Assembly: GCA_905215945.1 (NCBI GenBank)
Contig: CAJMRZ010000134.1
Coordinates: 1 to 5,051, forward strand
Direction: 5' to 3'
Source of the DNA: an uncultured bacterium
GTDB taxonomy: Bacteria; Actinomycetota; Coriobacteriia; Coriobacteriales; Coriobacteriaceae
DNA: 5,051 nt
Below the pieces are notes generated by a model, which saw only the letters and a program-made list of their open reading frames with translations, was not told the DNA's origin and did not search any database. Shown one piece after another: positions 1-5,005 of the stretch; the stretch's first letter is position 1, and each line of letters starts with the position of its first letter. Both the position numbers and the translations under genes were made by a program.

Positions 1-878
1 AGCGCCTTCGCAGCACCATCATCGACCGTCACCGAGCCATGAGCCTTGTCACCCAGCGCGATCCACAGCTTGCGGGGTGCGATGTCCAGACGCTCCGCCG
101 GCGGATCGAACAGCGTGCCCACGCTCTCGCCGCGGGCGAGGCGCACGAGTGCATCGGGCTCCTCGCCCGAGCAAATCACGCTCTGAATGCCCGCCGTCAT
201 CAGGATGCGGCTCGCGCGAATCTTGGTAATCATGCCGCCCGTGCCCACCGAGGTCGAAGAATCGCCCGCCGAGGCGATAATCTTGGCATCGATCTTATGC
301 ACGACCGGGACGAACTCGGCCGTGGGGTCCTCGTGCGGATTGGCGGTATAGAGGCCATCGATGTCCGAGAGCGTCACGCACAGATCGGCAGAAACCAGGC
401 AGCTCACAAGCGCCGCCAGTGTGTCGTTGTCGCCAAACTTGATCTCATCGACGGTAACGGTATCGTTCTCGTTGACGACCGGCACCACGCCAAGCTCCAC
501 GAGGCGCAGCAGGGCGTCGCGCGCATGCAGGTAGGACGTGCGACGGGCCGTGTCGTGGCGCGTGAGCAGTACGAGCGAGGTGAGCAGGTCGCGCGCATGA
601 AACTCCTCGTCGTAGGCCGACGAGATGATGCACTGACCAGCCGAGGCGCAAGCCTGCAGGCTCGGCAGGTCGCCGACCGGCTTGCGGTCGAAGCCCAGCA
701 CGGGATAGCCACAGGCGATAGCGCCCGAGCTCACCACGACCAGACGCCAGCCGAGCTTGCGCAGCACTGCGGCCTGATCGGCAAGTCCGCCGATAAAGGA
801 GCGGTTGACCTTGCCATCGGCGCCCACAACCGTGGACGAACCGATCTTTACCACCATCGTTTTATAAGAAGTCGTCAT
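1..878 (-). CDS. proB: Glutamate 5-kinase, C-terminus beyond window edge
   Basis: This enzyme phosphorylates L-glutamate with ATP to gamma-glutamyl phosphate, the first and usually proline-inhibited step of proline synthesis in the cytoplasm. The visible 292 codons carry the amino-acid-kinase fold: the phosphate-binding VVKIGSS near residues 9-15, VVSSGAIACG at 48-57, PVVNENDTV at 133-141, FGDND at 148-152, LSDIDGLYTANP at 170-181 and the GTGGMITK loop at 212-219. From about residue 268 (PRKLWIALGD, then VDDGAAKA) a PUA domain begins and runs off the window. E. coli ProB has 367 residues, so roughly 75 are missing. The ATG at 878 is chosen because an in-frame TGA lies two codons upstream; a second ATG at codon 8 would cut into the first strand. 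No clear Shine-Dalgarno sequence precedes the ATG. It lies 79 bases after pncB on the same strand and is probably cotranscribed. proA would be expected next, outside the window. Confidence 0.96.
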   Translation of the reverse strand, partial: MTTSYKTMVVKIGSSTVVGADGKVNRSFIGGLADQAAVLRKLGWRLVVVSSGAIACGYPVLGFDRKPVGDLPSLQACASAGQCIISSAYDEEFHARDLLTSLVLLTRHDTARRTSYLHARDALLRLVELGVVPVVNENDTVTVDEIKFGDNDTLAALVSCLVSADLCVTLSDIDGLYTANPHEDPTAEFVPVVHKIDAKIIASAGDSSTSVGTGGMITKIRASRILMTAGIQSVICSGEEPDALVRLARGESVGTLFDPPAERLDIAPRKLWIALGDKAHGSVTVDDGAAKA

Positions 879-916
879 ACGTCAAACCAATCAACTGTTC
901 AGCGAACGGCCGAGCT

Positions 917-950
917 GGCGGCCAAGGGAGCGTGACTCGCCCCTACCGCC
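917..950 (-). other. Intercistronic stem-loop between pncB and proB
   Basis: Read on the minus strand, GGCGG, AGGG and GCG pair with CGC, CCCT and CCGCC around an AGTCA loop. This gives 12 base pairs interrupted by one unpaired T on each side and a TGG bulge. It begins 8 bases after the pncB stop codon. No T-run follows, so it is not a standard Rho-independent terminator. It could protect the 3' end of the pncB message, pause polymerase, or tune proB translation. The pairing is seen directly in the sequence; the role is inference. Confidence 0.5.
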
Positions 951-957
951 CAAGGAA

Positions 958-2463
958 TTAGTGAGCCCAGGGGAAAGCCGAAGCCGCGGCCATGTTCTTG
1001 CGCACGAGCTCGTCGCGCACCTGAGCCAGGCCCTGCTCCATGCCCACAACATAGGTCTGCGGGTACAGGAAGCGCTTGAAAGCTGCGTCCAGATGATCGA
1101 GTGCCCAAGCACAGCGCTCGCGCGCGTCCTTGATGCTCTCACGCGGAGCAACCGCACTGCCGTCGCGCACGATCGGCACCAGCAGCTCACGATACTCAAG
1201 CTCGGACACGTCGGTCACCAGCGCCGCATCGTTTACGGCCACGAGGGTATTGCCGCGCGCGGCGCCCTCACCTGCCAGATGGTCCTCGTCATAGATCATG
1301 TCGCAGACCGGGCCGCCAAAGCCATCGTAATAACGGCGCACGCGCTGCACGCCGGGAATCGTGCGCTTGTAGGGCTGCTCGGAAAGCTTCACCACCGGCG
1401 TCCACGGGTCCGTCTCGCTCGCGCGGCGGGCCGAAAGCTTGTACACGCCGCCCAGCGCCGGCTGGTCATAGCAGGTCGCAAGCTTGGTACCCACGCCAAA
1501 GCTGTCGATGGGCGCGCCCTGGTCGAGCAGCGACTGAATCGTGTACTCATCCAGATCGTTAGAAACCGAGATCCCCACATAGGGCAGGCCCTCGGCATCA
1601 AAACGGCCGCGAACATACTTGGAGAGCTTGGCGAGGTCGCCGGAGTCAATGCGAATGGCCGACAAGCGCTCGCCCACCGCTTCCATCTCCTTGGCAACCG
1701 TAATGGCATGCTCGCAGCCCTCGCGTACATCGTAGGTGTCGATGAGCAGCGTGCAGTTCTTGGGGCTCGATTTGGCAAAGGCACGGAAGGCCTCGAGCTC
1801 GGAATCGAAGCTCATCACCCAGCTGTGAGCATGCGTGCCAAAGACGGGAATACCGTAGCGGCGACCGGCGAGCACATTAGACGTAGAGGAACAGCCGGCA
1901 ACGTAGCTCGCGCGCGCGACGGCCAGGCCGCCATCGGGACCCTGGGCACGGCGCAGGCCAAACTCGGCCACGGGACGACCGTCGGCCGCCAACACCACGC
2001 GTGCCGTCTTGGTGGCAACAAGCGTCTGGAAGCCGACGATGTTGAGCAGCGCGGTCTCGAGAAGCTGGCACTCCAGCGACGGGCCGGTGACGCGCACCAT
2101 GGGCTCGCGCGGAAACACGAGCTCGCCCTCGGGCACGGCGTCAATGTTCACGTGCGCACGGAAGTTGCGCAGGTAGTCGAGGAATGCAGGCTTAAACATC
2201 GCGCCGCCGGCCGGAGCCTGGAGCGAAGCTAGATAGTCGATGTCCTCGGGCGTAAAGCGCAGGTTCTCGACAAGCTCGGGCAGCTCGGCGGTGCCGCACA
2301 TGACGGCATAGGCGCTGCCAAAGGGATGGTCGCGGTAAAACGCCGTAAAACAACCCTGCTCATTGGCCTTGCCGCTCTCCCACAGGCCCTGGGCCATAGT
2401 GAGCTCGTACAGATCGGTGAGCATTGCAATGTCGGTGGGATGCGAGATGTCGGTCAAAGCCAT
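958..2463 (-). CDS. pncB: Nicotinate phosphoribosyltransferase
   Basis: This enzyme joins nicotinate to PRPP to make nicotinate mononucleotide, coupled to ATP hydrolysis. It is the entry step of the Preiss-Handler route of NAD salvage, in the cytoplasm. The 501-residue product is close to the usual size for the bacterial and human NAPRT group. Visible family segments are LTDLYELTMAQ (15-25), FGLRRAQGPDGG (168-179), GTHAHSWVMSFDSE (209-222) with the conserved His-Ser-Trp segment, LLIDTYDV (239-246), IRIDSGDL (270-277) in the phosphate-binding region, SNDLDEYTI (301-309) and FGVGTKLAT (322-330). The ATG at 2463 has a GAAAGG-like ribosome site about 9 bases upstream and gives the expected N-terminus; the next Met (codon 14) would sit at the edge of the LTDLYELT motif. 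The gene lies 84 bases after the tail-anchored protein gene and 79 bases before proB. No convincing promoter is seen just upstream, so cotranscription with its upstream neighbour is likely. Confidence 0.96.
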   Translation of the reverse strand: MALTDISHPTDIAMLTDLYELTMAQGLWESGKANEQGCFTAFYRDHPFGSAYAVMCGTAELPELVENLRFTPEDIDYLASLQAPAGGAMFKPAFLDYLRNFRAHVNIDAVPEGELVFPREPMVRVTGPSLECQLLETALLNIVGFQTLVATKTARVVLAADGRPVAEFGLRRAQGPDGGLAVARASYVAGCSSTSNVLAGRRYGIPVFGTHAHSWVMSFDSELEAFRAFAKSSPKNCTLLIDTYDVREGCEHAITVAKEMEAVGERLSAIRIDSGDLAKLSKYVRGRFDAEGLPYVGISVSNDLDEYTIQSLLDQGAPIDSFGVGTKLATCYDQPALGGVYKLSARRASETDPWTPVVKLSEQPYKRTIPGVQRVRRYYDGFGGPVCDMIYDEDHLAGEGAARGNTLVAVNDAALVTDVSELEYRELLVPIVRDGSAVAPRESIKDARERCAWALDHLDAAFKRFLYPQTYVVGMEQGLAQVRDELVRKNMAAASAFPWAH

Positions 2464-2547
2464 GGGGCGACCTTTCGGATGTGTGGTGCAGAATTTGAGT
2501 GTTGGACGAGAGCAGAGGATGCGGACATGACGGCCGATGCAAATCGG

Positions 2548-3000
2548 TTAGAGCAGGCCCATTCTGGTCAGAATCGTGTAGCCCATAAAGATGACAAACG
2601 CGATGAGGGCAAGGACAATGATGATTTTTTGAGCCGGCGCCATGCCAGGGATCTCGTTCTCGCCCGTAGGCTCCTTGGAGGTAACCATGCGCTGGGCAAA
2701 GGTCATCTCGTCACGGCTCGGCTTGGGCTCGACGGACTTGGGACGAACGGCCTTTTTAGGCTGAAGTTTGGGCGCGGCAGGTGCAGGCTTCGCGGCAGCG
2801 GGCTTGGGTGCGGGCGCCGGCGCGGATGCGGCGTTCGCGGCGACCTCCTCGGCCTTCGCACGCTCGACACGCAGGGCAGCCAGCTCCTCACGCTCGCGAC
2901 GGGCCTCTTCCTGGGCCTCGCGGCGGGCCTTCTCAGCGCGGAGCTCTTCCAACTCAGCGCGCTCCTCGTCGGACAATGGTTGGGACTCAAGCTCGGCCAT
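2548..3000 (-). CDS. Predicted tail-anchored membrane protein with N-terminal coiled coil (function unknown)
   Basis: I do not recognise a named family. The 150-residue product has four visible parts. Residues 8-56 are very rich in Glu, Arg and Ala and look like a long charged helix or coiled coil. Residues 57-96 are an Ala/Pro/Lys linker. Residues 97-124 form a less biased segment (MTFAQRMVTSKEP, then GENEIPGMAPAQ). Residues 126-144 (IIIVLALIAFVIFMGYTIL) are one hydrophobic helix at the extreme C-terminus. There is no signal peptide, so the bulk should face the cytoplasm with the tail in the membrane. The ATG at 3000 follows a GAAAGGG ribosome site 7 bases upstream; an in-frame GTG at 3036 lies inside the tRNA terminator hairpin and is rejected. 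A small hairpin (2534-2547) directly follows the stop codon. pncB is next, 84 bases on. The biased composition means similarity searches need low-complexity filtering. Confidence 0.82.
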   Translation of the reverse strand: MAELESQPLSDEERAELEELRAEKARREAQEEARREREELAALRVERAKAEEVAANAASAPAPAPKPAAAKPAPAAPKLQPKKAVRPKSVEPKPSRDEMTFAQRMVTSKEPTGENEIPGMAPAQKIIIVLALIAFVIFMGYTILTRMGLL

Positions 3001-3018
3001 GGTACAGCCCTTTCTTTT

Positions 3019-3050
3019 AAAAAAAGCCGCCGACACAATGTCAGCGGCTT
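3019..3050 (-). terminator. Rho-independent terminator of tRNA-Ala
   Basis: On the minus strand AAGCCGCTGACA pairs with TGTCGGCGGCTT over a TTG loop, giving 12 base pairs with one G-T wobble, followed directly by a run of T. It begins 14 bases after the tRNA 3' end. Its T-run ends only 18 bases before the ATG of the tail-anchored protein gene. It therefore also sits in the 5' leader of that gene and could act as a readthrough control point. Confidence 0.92.
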
Positions 3051-3064
3051 ATCAAATCCAAGGG

Positions 3065-3137
3065 TGGAGACGAAGGGAGTCGAACCCTCGGCCTCTGCCA
3101 TGCGACGGCAGCGCTCTCCCAACTGAGCTACGTCCCC
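3065..3137 (-). tRNA. tRNA-Ala (anticodon CGC, reads GCG)
   Basis: The 73-base minus-strand sequence folds as a full cloverleaf. The acceptor stem is GGGGACG/CGTCTCC with T8 and A9. The D arm is GCTC/GAGC with loop AGTTGGGA. The anticodon stem CTGCC/GGCAG holds loop GTCGCAT, with T33 and anticodon CGC. The variable loop is AGGCC. The T arm is GAGGG/CCCTT with loop TTCGACT. The acceptor stem carries the G3-U70 wobble pair, the main alanine identity element, which agrees with the anticodon. The discriminator base is A73. CCA is not encoded (the next bases are CCC), so the CCA-adding enzyme must supply it. A strong promoter and a terminator flank it as a single-gene unit. Confidence 0.97.
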
Positions 3138-3150
3138 AGGACAAGTCGAT

Positions 3151-3178
3151 ATTTTACCTACGGCTCGCCAACTGTCAA
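3151..3178 (-). promoter_or_regulatory. Sigma-70-type promoter of tRNA-Ala
   Basis: On the minus strand a perfect TTGACA -35 box (3173-3178) is followed after 16 bases by TAAAAT as -10 (3151-3156). The -10 box ends 13 bases before the first base of the mature tRNA, leaving a 5' leader of about 6 bases for RNase P removal. A near-consensus promoter is what a stable RNA gene needs. Confidence 0.85.
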
Positions 3179-3242
3179 CGCCCAATACCCAGTCTTTTTG
3201 GAACGGGGCTGTTTTGACTACTTTTCGAACGCTCGAGCCACC

Positions 3243-3279
3243 CGATGATTATTTATCCCCCGTCCCAGAAAAATCATCG
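3243..3279 (-). repeat. 8-bp inverted repeat after the radical SAM gene
   Basis: CGATGATT (3243-3250) and AATCATCG (3272-3279) are a perfect inverted repeat around 21 bases. It starts 9 bases past the stop codon of the radical SAM gene. As RNA it could form a hairpin at the 3' end of that message. The loop is large and no T-run follows, so a standard terminator is not supported. A protein-binding site is the alternative. The remaining gap up to the tRNA promoter shows no other gene. Confidence 0.4.
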
Positions 3280-3288
3280 ACAAACGCA

Positions 3289-4227
3289 CTACTTTGCGCT
3301 GGTAAGAACACCGGTGGTGTCGAAGGCCGGGGTGAAGCTCTCGTCTACCGCGCCGCCCTCTTGCCAGAACATGGTCGTAAAGCCCAGGTCGTCGGCATGG
3401 TCGAGCACCTGCTCGTACTCCTCGCGCGTCACGGCGCGCGCCAACTCGCCGCCCTGCTCGCGCATGAGCGCATTGGGCGTGTACTGGTTCATGACCGAGA
3501 TCGGCACGTCGCCCACCGTCTGCCACACCAGGTCTAACACGCGGCACGAGTCATCCGCATGCCCCGGCAGCACCAGGTGGCGCACGATGATGCCGCGCTT
3601 CATGAGCCCGTCGTCATCCACCAGCTCTCCCCCGCGGCGATCGATCTCGCGCGCCATCTGGGCCAGACCCGACACGGCCACACGCGGGTAATCCTTTATA
3701 TGGGAGAGCGACTGCGCAAGCGCCGCATCGGCATATTTAAAGTCGGTAAGCCACACATCGATCAGGTCGCCCAGCGCGGCCACGGCACTCGCGCGCTCGT
3801 AACCACTCGTGTTGTAGACGATCGGGATAACCAGTCCGCGCGCCCGTGCCGCGGCAATCGCGGCAGGCAACAGGTGCGCATAGTGCGTCGCCGTCACCAA
3901 ATTGATGTTGTTGGCACCCTGGTCCTGCAGCTCCAGCATAATCTCGACCAGACGCTCAGGCGAAATCTCAAGGCCAAAATTGCCGGTCGAGATCTCGTGG
4001 TTCTGGCAGTAGATACATTTAAGCGAACAGCCGCTAAAGAAGATCGTGCCCGAACCGGCCTCGCCCGAGATAGGCGGCTCCTCCCACATATGAAGCGCCG
4101 CGCGGGCCACCTTGAGCGTGCCGTCGGCACCGCATACGCCGTGCGCGCCCTCATCGCGCGCCGCACCGCAACGGCGCGGACACAAATGGCAGGCGGGCGA
4201 AAAAAGATCGGTCAACGACGTCGGCAT
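3289..4227 (-). CDS. PflX-type (COG1313) radical SAM protein
   Basis: This is a predicted [4Fe-4S] radical SAM enzyme of the group named PflX, which resembles pyruvate formate-lyase activating enzymes but has no proven substrate. The 312-residue product has a Cys-rich N-terminus (C13, C16, C20 and C32, in ACHLCPRRCG and GVCG). The family segment WEEPPISGEAGSGTIFFSG (48-66) follows. Then comes the radical SAM cluster motif CSLKCIYCQN, with C67, C71 and C74 as cluster ligands. Further family segments are NNINLVTATHY (106-116), IVYNTSGYE (136-144), DVWLTDFKY (157-165), RHLVLPGH (216-223) and MNQYTPN (246-252). The ATG at 4227 is preferred because GGAG lies 9 bases upstream; an in-frame TTG at 4242 has no such site. 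No glycyl radical enzyme gene is in the window, so a role as an activase cannot be inferred from context. It stands alone between its own promoter and the tRNA unit. Confidence 0.92.
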   Translation of the reverse strand: MPTSLTDLFSPACHLCPRRCGAARDEGAHGVCGADGTLKVARAALHMWEEPPISGEAGSGTIFFSGCSLKCIYCQNHEISTGNFGLEISPERLVEIMLELQDQGANNINLVTATHYAHLLPAAIAAARARGLVIPIVYNTSGYERASAVAALGDLIDVWLTDFKYADAALAQSLSHIKDYPRVAVSGLAQMAREIDRRGGELVDDDGLMKRGIIVRHLVLPGHADDSCRVLDLVWQTVGDVPISVMNQYTPNALMREQGGELARAVTREEYEQVLDHADDLGFTTMFWQEGGAVDESFTPAFDTTGVLTSAK

Positions 4228-4311
4228 AAAAACATGCTCCAAAACAACAATTCAGCAGCTCAAACGTAAAGGGCCAGGCCGCGCAGACAGCTCCGTCCCT
4301 AAGGCGCCGTA

Positions 4312-4340
4312 ATCGTCCGACACGATTTTTGTAATGTCAA
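4312..4340 (-). promoter_or_regulatory. Candidate promoter of the radical SAM gene
   Basis: On the minus strand a perfect TTGACA (4335-4340) is followed after 17 bases by GACGAT (4312-4317), a weak -10 matching TATAAT at three positions. Transcription would begin near 4305 and give a 5' leader of about 78 bases before the ATG at 4227. The -35 box is only two bases from that of the divergent plus-strand promoter. Confidence 0.5.
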
Positions 4341-4342
4341 GA

Positions 4343-4371
4343 CTGGAATCCACAAAGTGCCGCTTTATGAT
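4343..4371 (+). promoter_or_regulatory. Candidate promoter of the structured RNA
   Basis: TATGAT (4366-4371) is a good -10 box, five of six matches to consensus. The 17-base spacer leads back to CTGGAA (4343-4348), a weak -35. The predicted start is near A4378, just at the foot of the first hairpin of the RNA described below. It is back to back with the promoter of the radical SAM gene. Confidence 0.5.
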
Positions 4372-4377
4372 GTAGGT

Positions 4378-4522
4378 ATTCCGCCCCCCGCGGAGCAACT
4401 GGGTGAACCGTCGCGTTTATTTAGGGAGCCCACACAGTCGTACCTAGTACAGGTATCCTTCGTTGTTAAGGACGCTGGAACAGTCGATGAGGGCACCCAC
4501 CTGTTTTAGGTGGGTTCATTTT
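4378..4522 (+). ncRNA. Putative structured small RNA or attenuator leader, family not identified
   Basis: No credible protein is encoded here. The stretch lies between a promoter-like pair and a terminator. Local hairpins are visible. TTCCGC(CCCCC)GCGGAG at 4379-4395 has an all-C loop. TACCT(AGTAC)AGGTA is at 4441-4455. TCCTT(CGTTGTT)AAGGA at 4456-4472 abuts the second hairpin with no base between. CAG-T-CG (4435-4440) can pair with CGCTG (4473-4477) and enclose both, and GCCC (4428-4431) can pair with GGGC (4491-4494) outside that. This makes a three-way junction of about 67 bases, then the terminator. The motif CAGTCG occurs twice (4435 and 4481). It could be a free small RNA or a leader controlling the transferase gene 231 bases downstream. 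I cannot match it to 6S, SRP, tmRNA, RNase P or a riboswitch I know. The Rfam Collinsella-1 motif deserves a direct comparison. Confidence 0.5.
4495..4522 (+). terminator. Rho-independent terminator of the structured RNA
   Basis: ACCCACCT (4495-4502) pairs perfectly with AGGTGGGT (4508-4515) over a GTTTT loop, followed by TCATTTT. The tail is interrupted by CA, so it may be leaky, which would suit an attenuator. On the opposite strand the hairpin is followed by GCCCTC, not T, so it acts in the plus direction only. Confidence 0.8.
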
Positions 4523-4753
4523 CGTAACGTGGGGGGTGGTTTTCTTTTGCCGAAAATCGCCATTACAGTCCATATGGATCCCCGCCGGCATCCCGACAAG
4601 CCATCGACAACATCCCAATATCTGGTAAGCGCGTGATTATCGCTGCGTGCAATTCCATGCACCCCCCTTGGTCGAGTATCATGGTTCGGCTATGCCCTTT
4701 GCGCATGGCGTTCTTCTGACCTTTTCCTTCGACGCTTGGCGGTTTTTAGATTC
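4523..4753 (+). other. Intergenic leader before the transferase fragment, no gene seen
   Basis: These 231 bases hold no supported gene. A G-run (GTGGGGGGTGG, 4529-4539) follows the terminator and runs into a T-rich stretch. A perfect 10-base palindrome TCCATATGGA sits at 4570-4579. A possible promoter for the downstream gene is TTGGTC (4668-4673), 17 bases, then TATGCC (4691-4696), but both boxes are poor. Short frames starting at 4647 and 4692 have arginine/serine-rich translations without recognisable motifs and are treated as chance. Confidence 0.35.
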
Positions 4754-5005
4754 ATGGCTTCATCCCCGAGCTACATACCGTACCTATGCGTGGCAGCGGC
4801 GGCCTTTATCACGACCTTCCTCGCGGTGCCCCTGGTCAAGCGCTTGGCAATTAAACTCGATGCCGTCGACTATCCTTCTAAGCGCCGCATCAACACCAAG
4901 CCCATCCCGCGTTTGGGCGGAACGGCGGTGTTTTTGGTCCTGGTAGTTGTGAGGGCTGTCCATAGGCATAAGCACAGTCCGATAATGAAGCTGGCCAGAA
5001 TTTGA
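4754..5005 (+). pseudogene. 5' fragment of a TagO/WecA/MraY-type polyprenyl-phosphate sugar-1-phosphate transferase, apparently interrupted
   Basis: Members of this membrane family move a sugar-1-phosphate (often GlcNAc-1-P) from a UDP-sugar onto undecaprenyl phosphate, starting wall teichoic acid, capsule or other cell-surface glycan synthesis. Residues 8-32 form a first membrane helix ending in LVKRLAIK. The first cytoplasmic loop then shows DAVDYPSKRRINTKPIPRLG (36-55), whose Asp-x-Pro, Arg and PRxGG pattern is diagnostic. A second helix starts at TAVFLVLVVV (57-66). After residue 66 the translation (RAVHRHKHS, then a stop at 5003-5005) no longer resembles the family, whose members have 320-380 residues and about ten helices. 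The break coincides with a change in base composition. The start is the ATG at 4754; an in-frame TTG at 4736 is possible. Neither has a strong ribosome site. Whether the rest of the gene resumes beyond the window cannot be seen. Confidence 0.75.

Noticed and set aside
39..935. 298-codon plus-strand frame
   Set aside because: It is antisense to proB, whose minus-strand frame carries all the kinase motifs. The plus translation is Arg/His/Ala-rich without recognisable motifs, as expected for a shadow frame in GC-rich DNA.
961..2232. 423-codon plus-strand frame
   Set aside because: It is antisense to pncB and composed of typical shadow residues (Arg, His, Ala, Gly). The minus strand encodes a full-length nicotinate phosphoribosyltransferase.
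2548..3036. Longer form of the tail-anchored protein starting at GTG 3036
   Set aside because: The GTG lies inside the stem of the tRNA terminator and has no ribosome site. The ATG at 3000 has a GAAAGGG site at good spacing.
2326..3126. 266-codon plus-strand frame
   Set aside because: It runs across the pncB start, the tail-anchored gene, a terminator and most of the tRNA on the opposite strand, so it cannot be a sensible gene.
3559..4269. 236-codon plus-strand frame
   Set aside because: It is antisense to the radical SAM gene, whose cluster motif and family segments are clear on the minus strand.
4399..4414. T-box-like sequence (TGGGTGAACC and CGCG)
   Set aside because: It resembles the T-box core only loosely. 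It lies about 20 bases from the predicted transcript start instead of next to the terminator, and there is no specifier stem.
4378..4522. 6S RNA
   Set aside because: I cannot build the single long hairpin with a central bubble that defines 6S RNA. The visible pairing gives several separate short hairpins. A covariance-model scan would settle it.
4647..4946. 99-codon plus-strand frame before and across the transferase start
   Set aside because: Its translation is Arg/Ser/Trp-rich with no motif, and it overlaps in another frame the transferase N-terminus with its conserved PRLGG loop.
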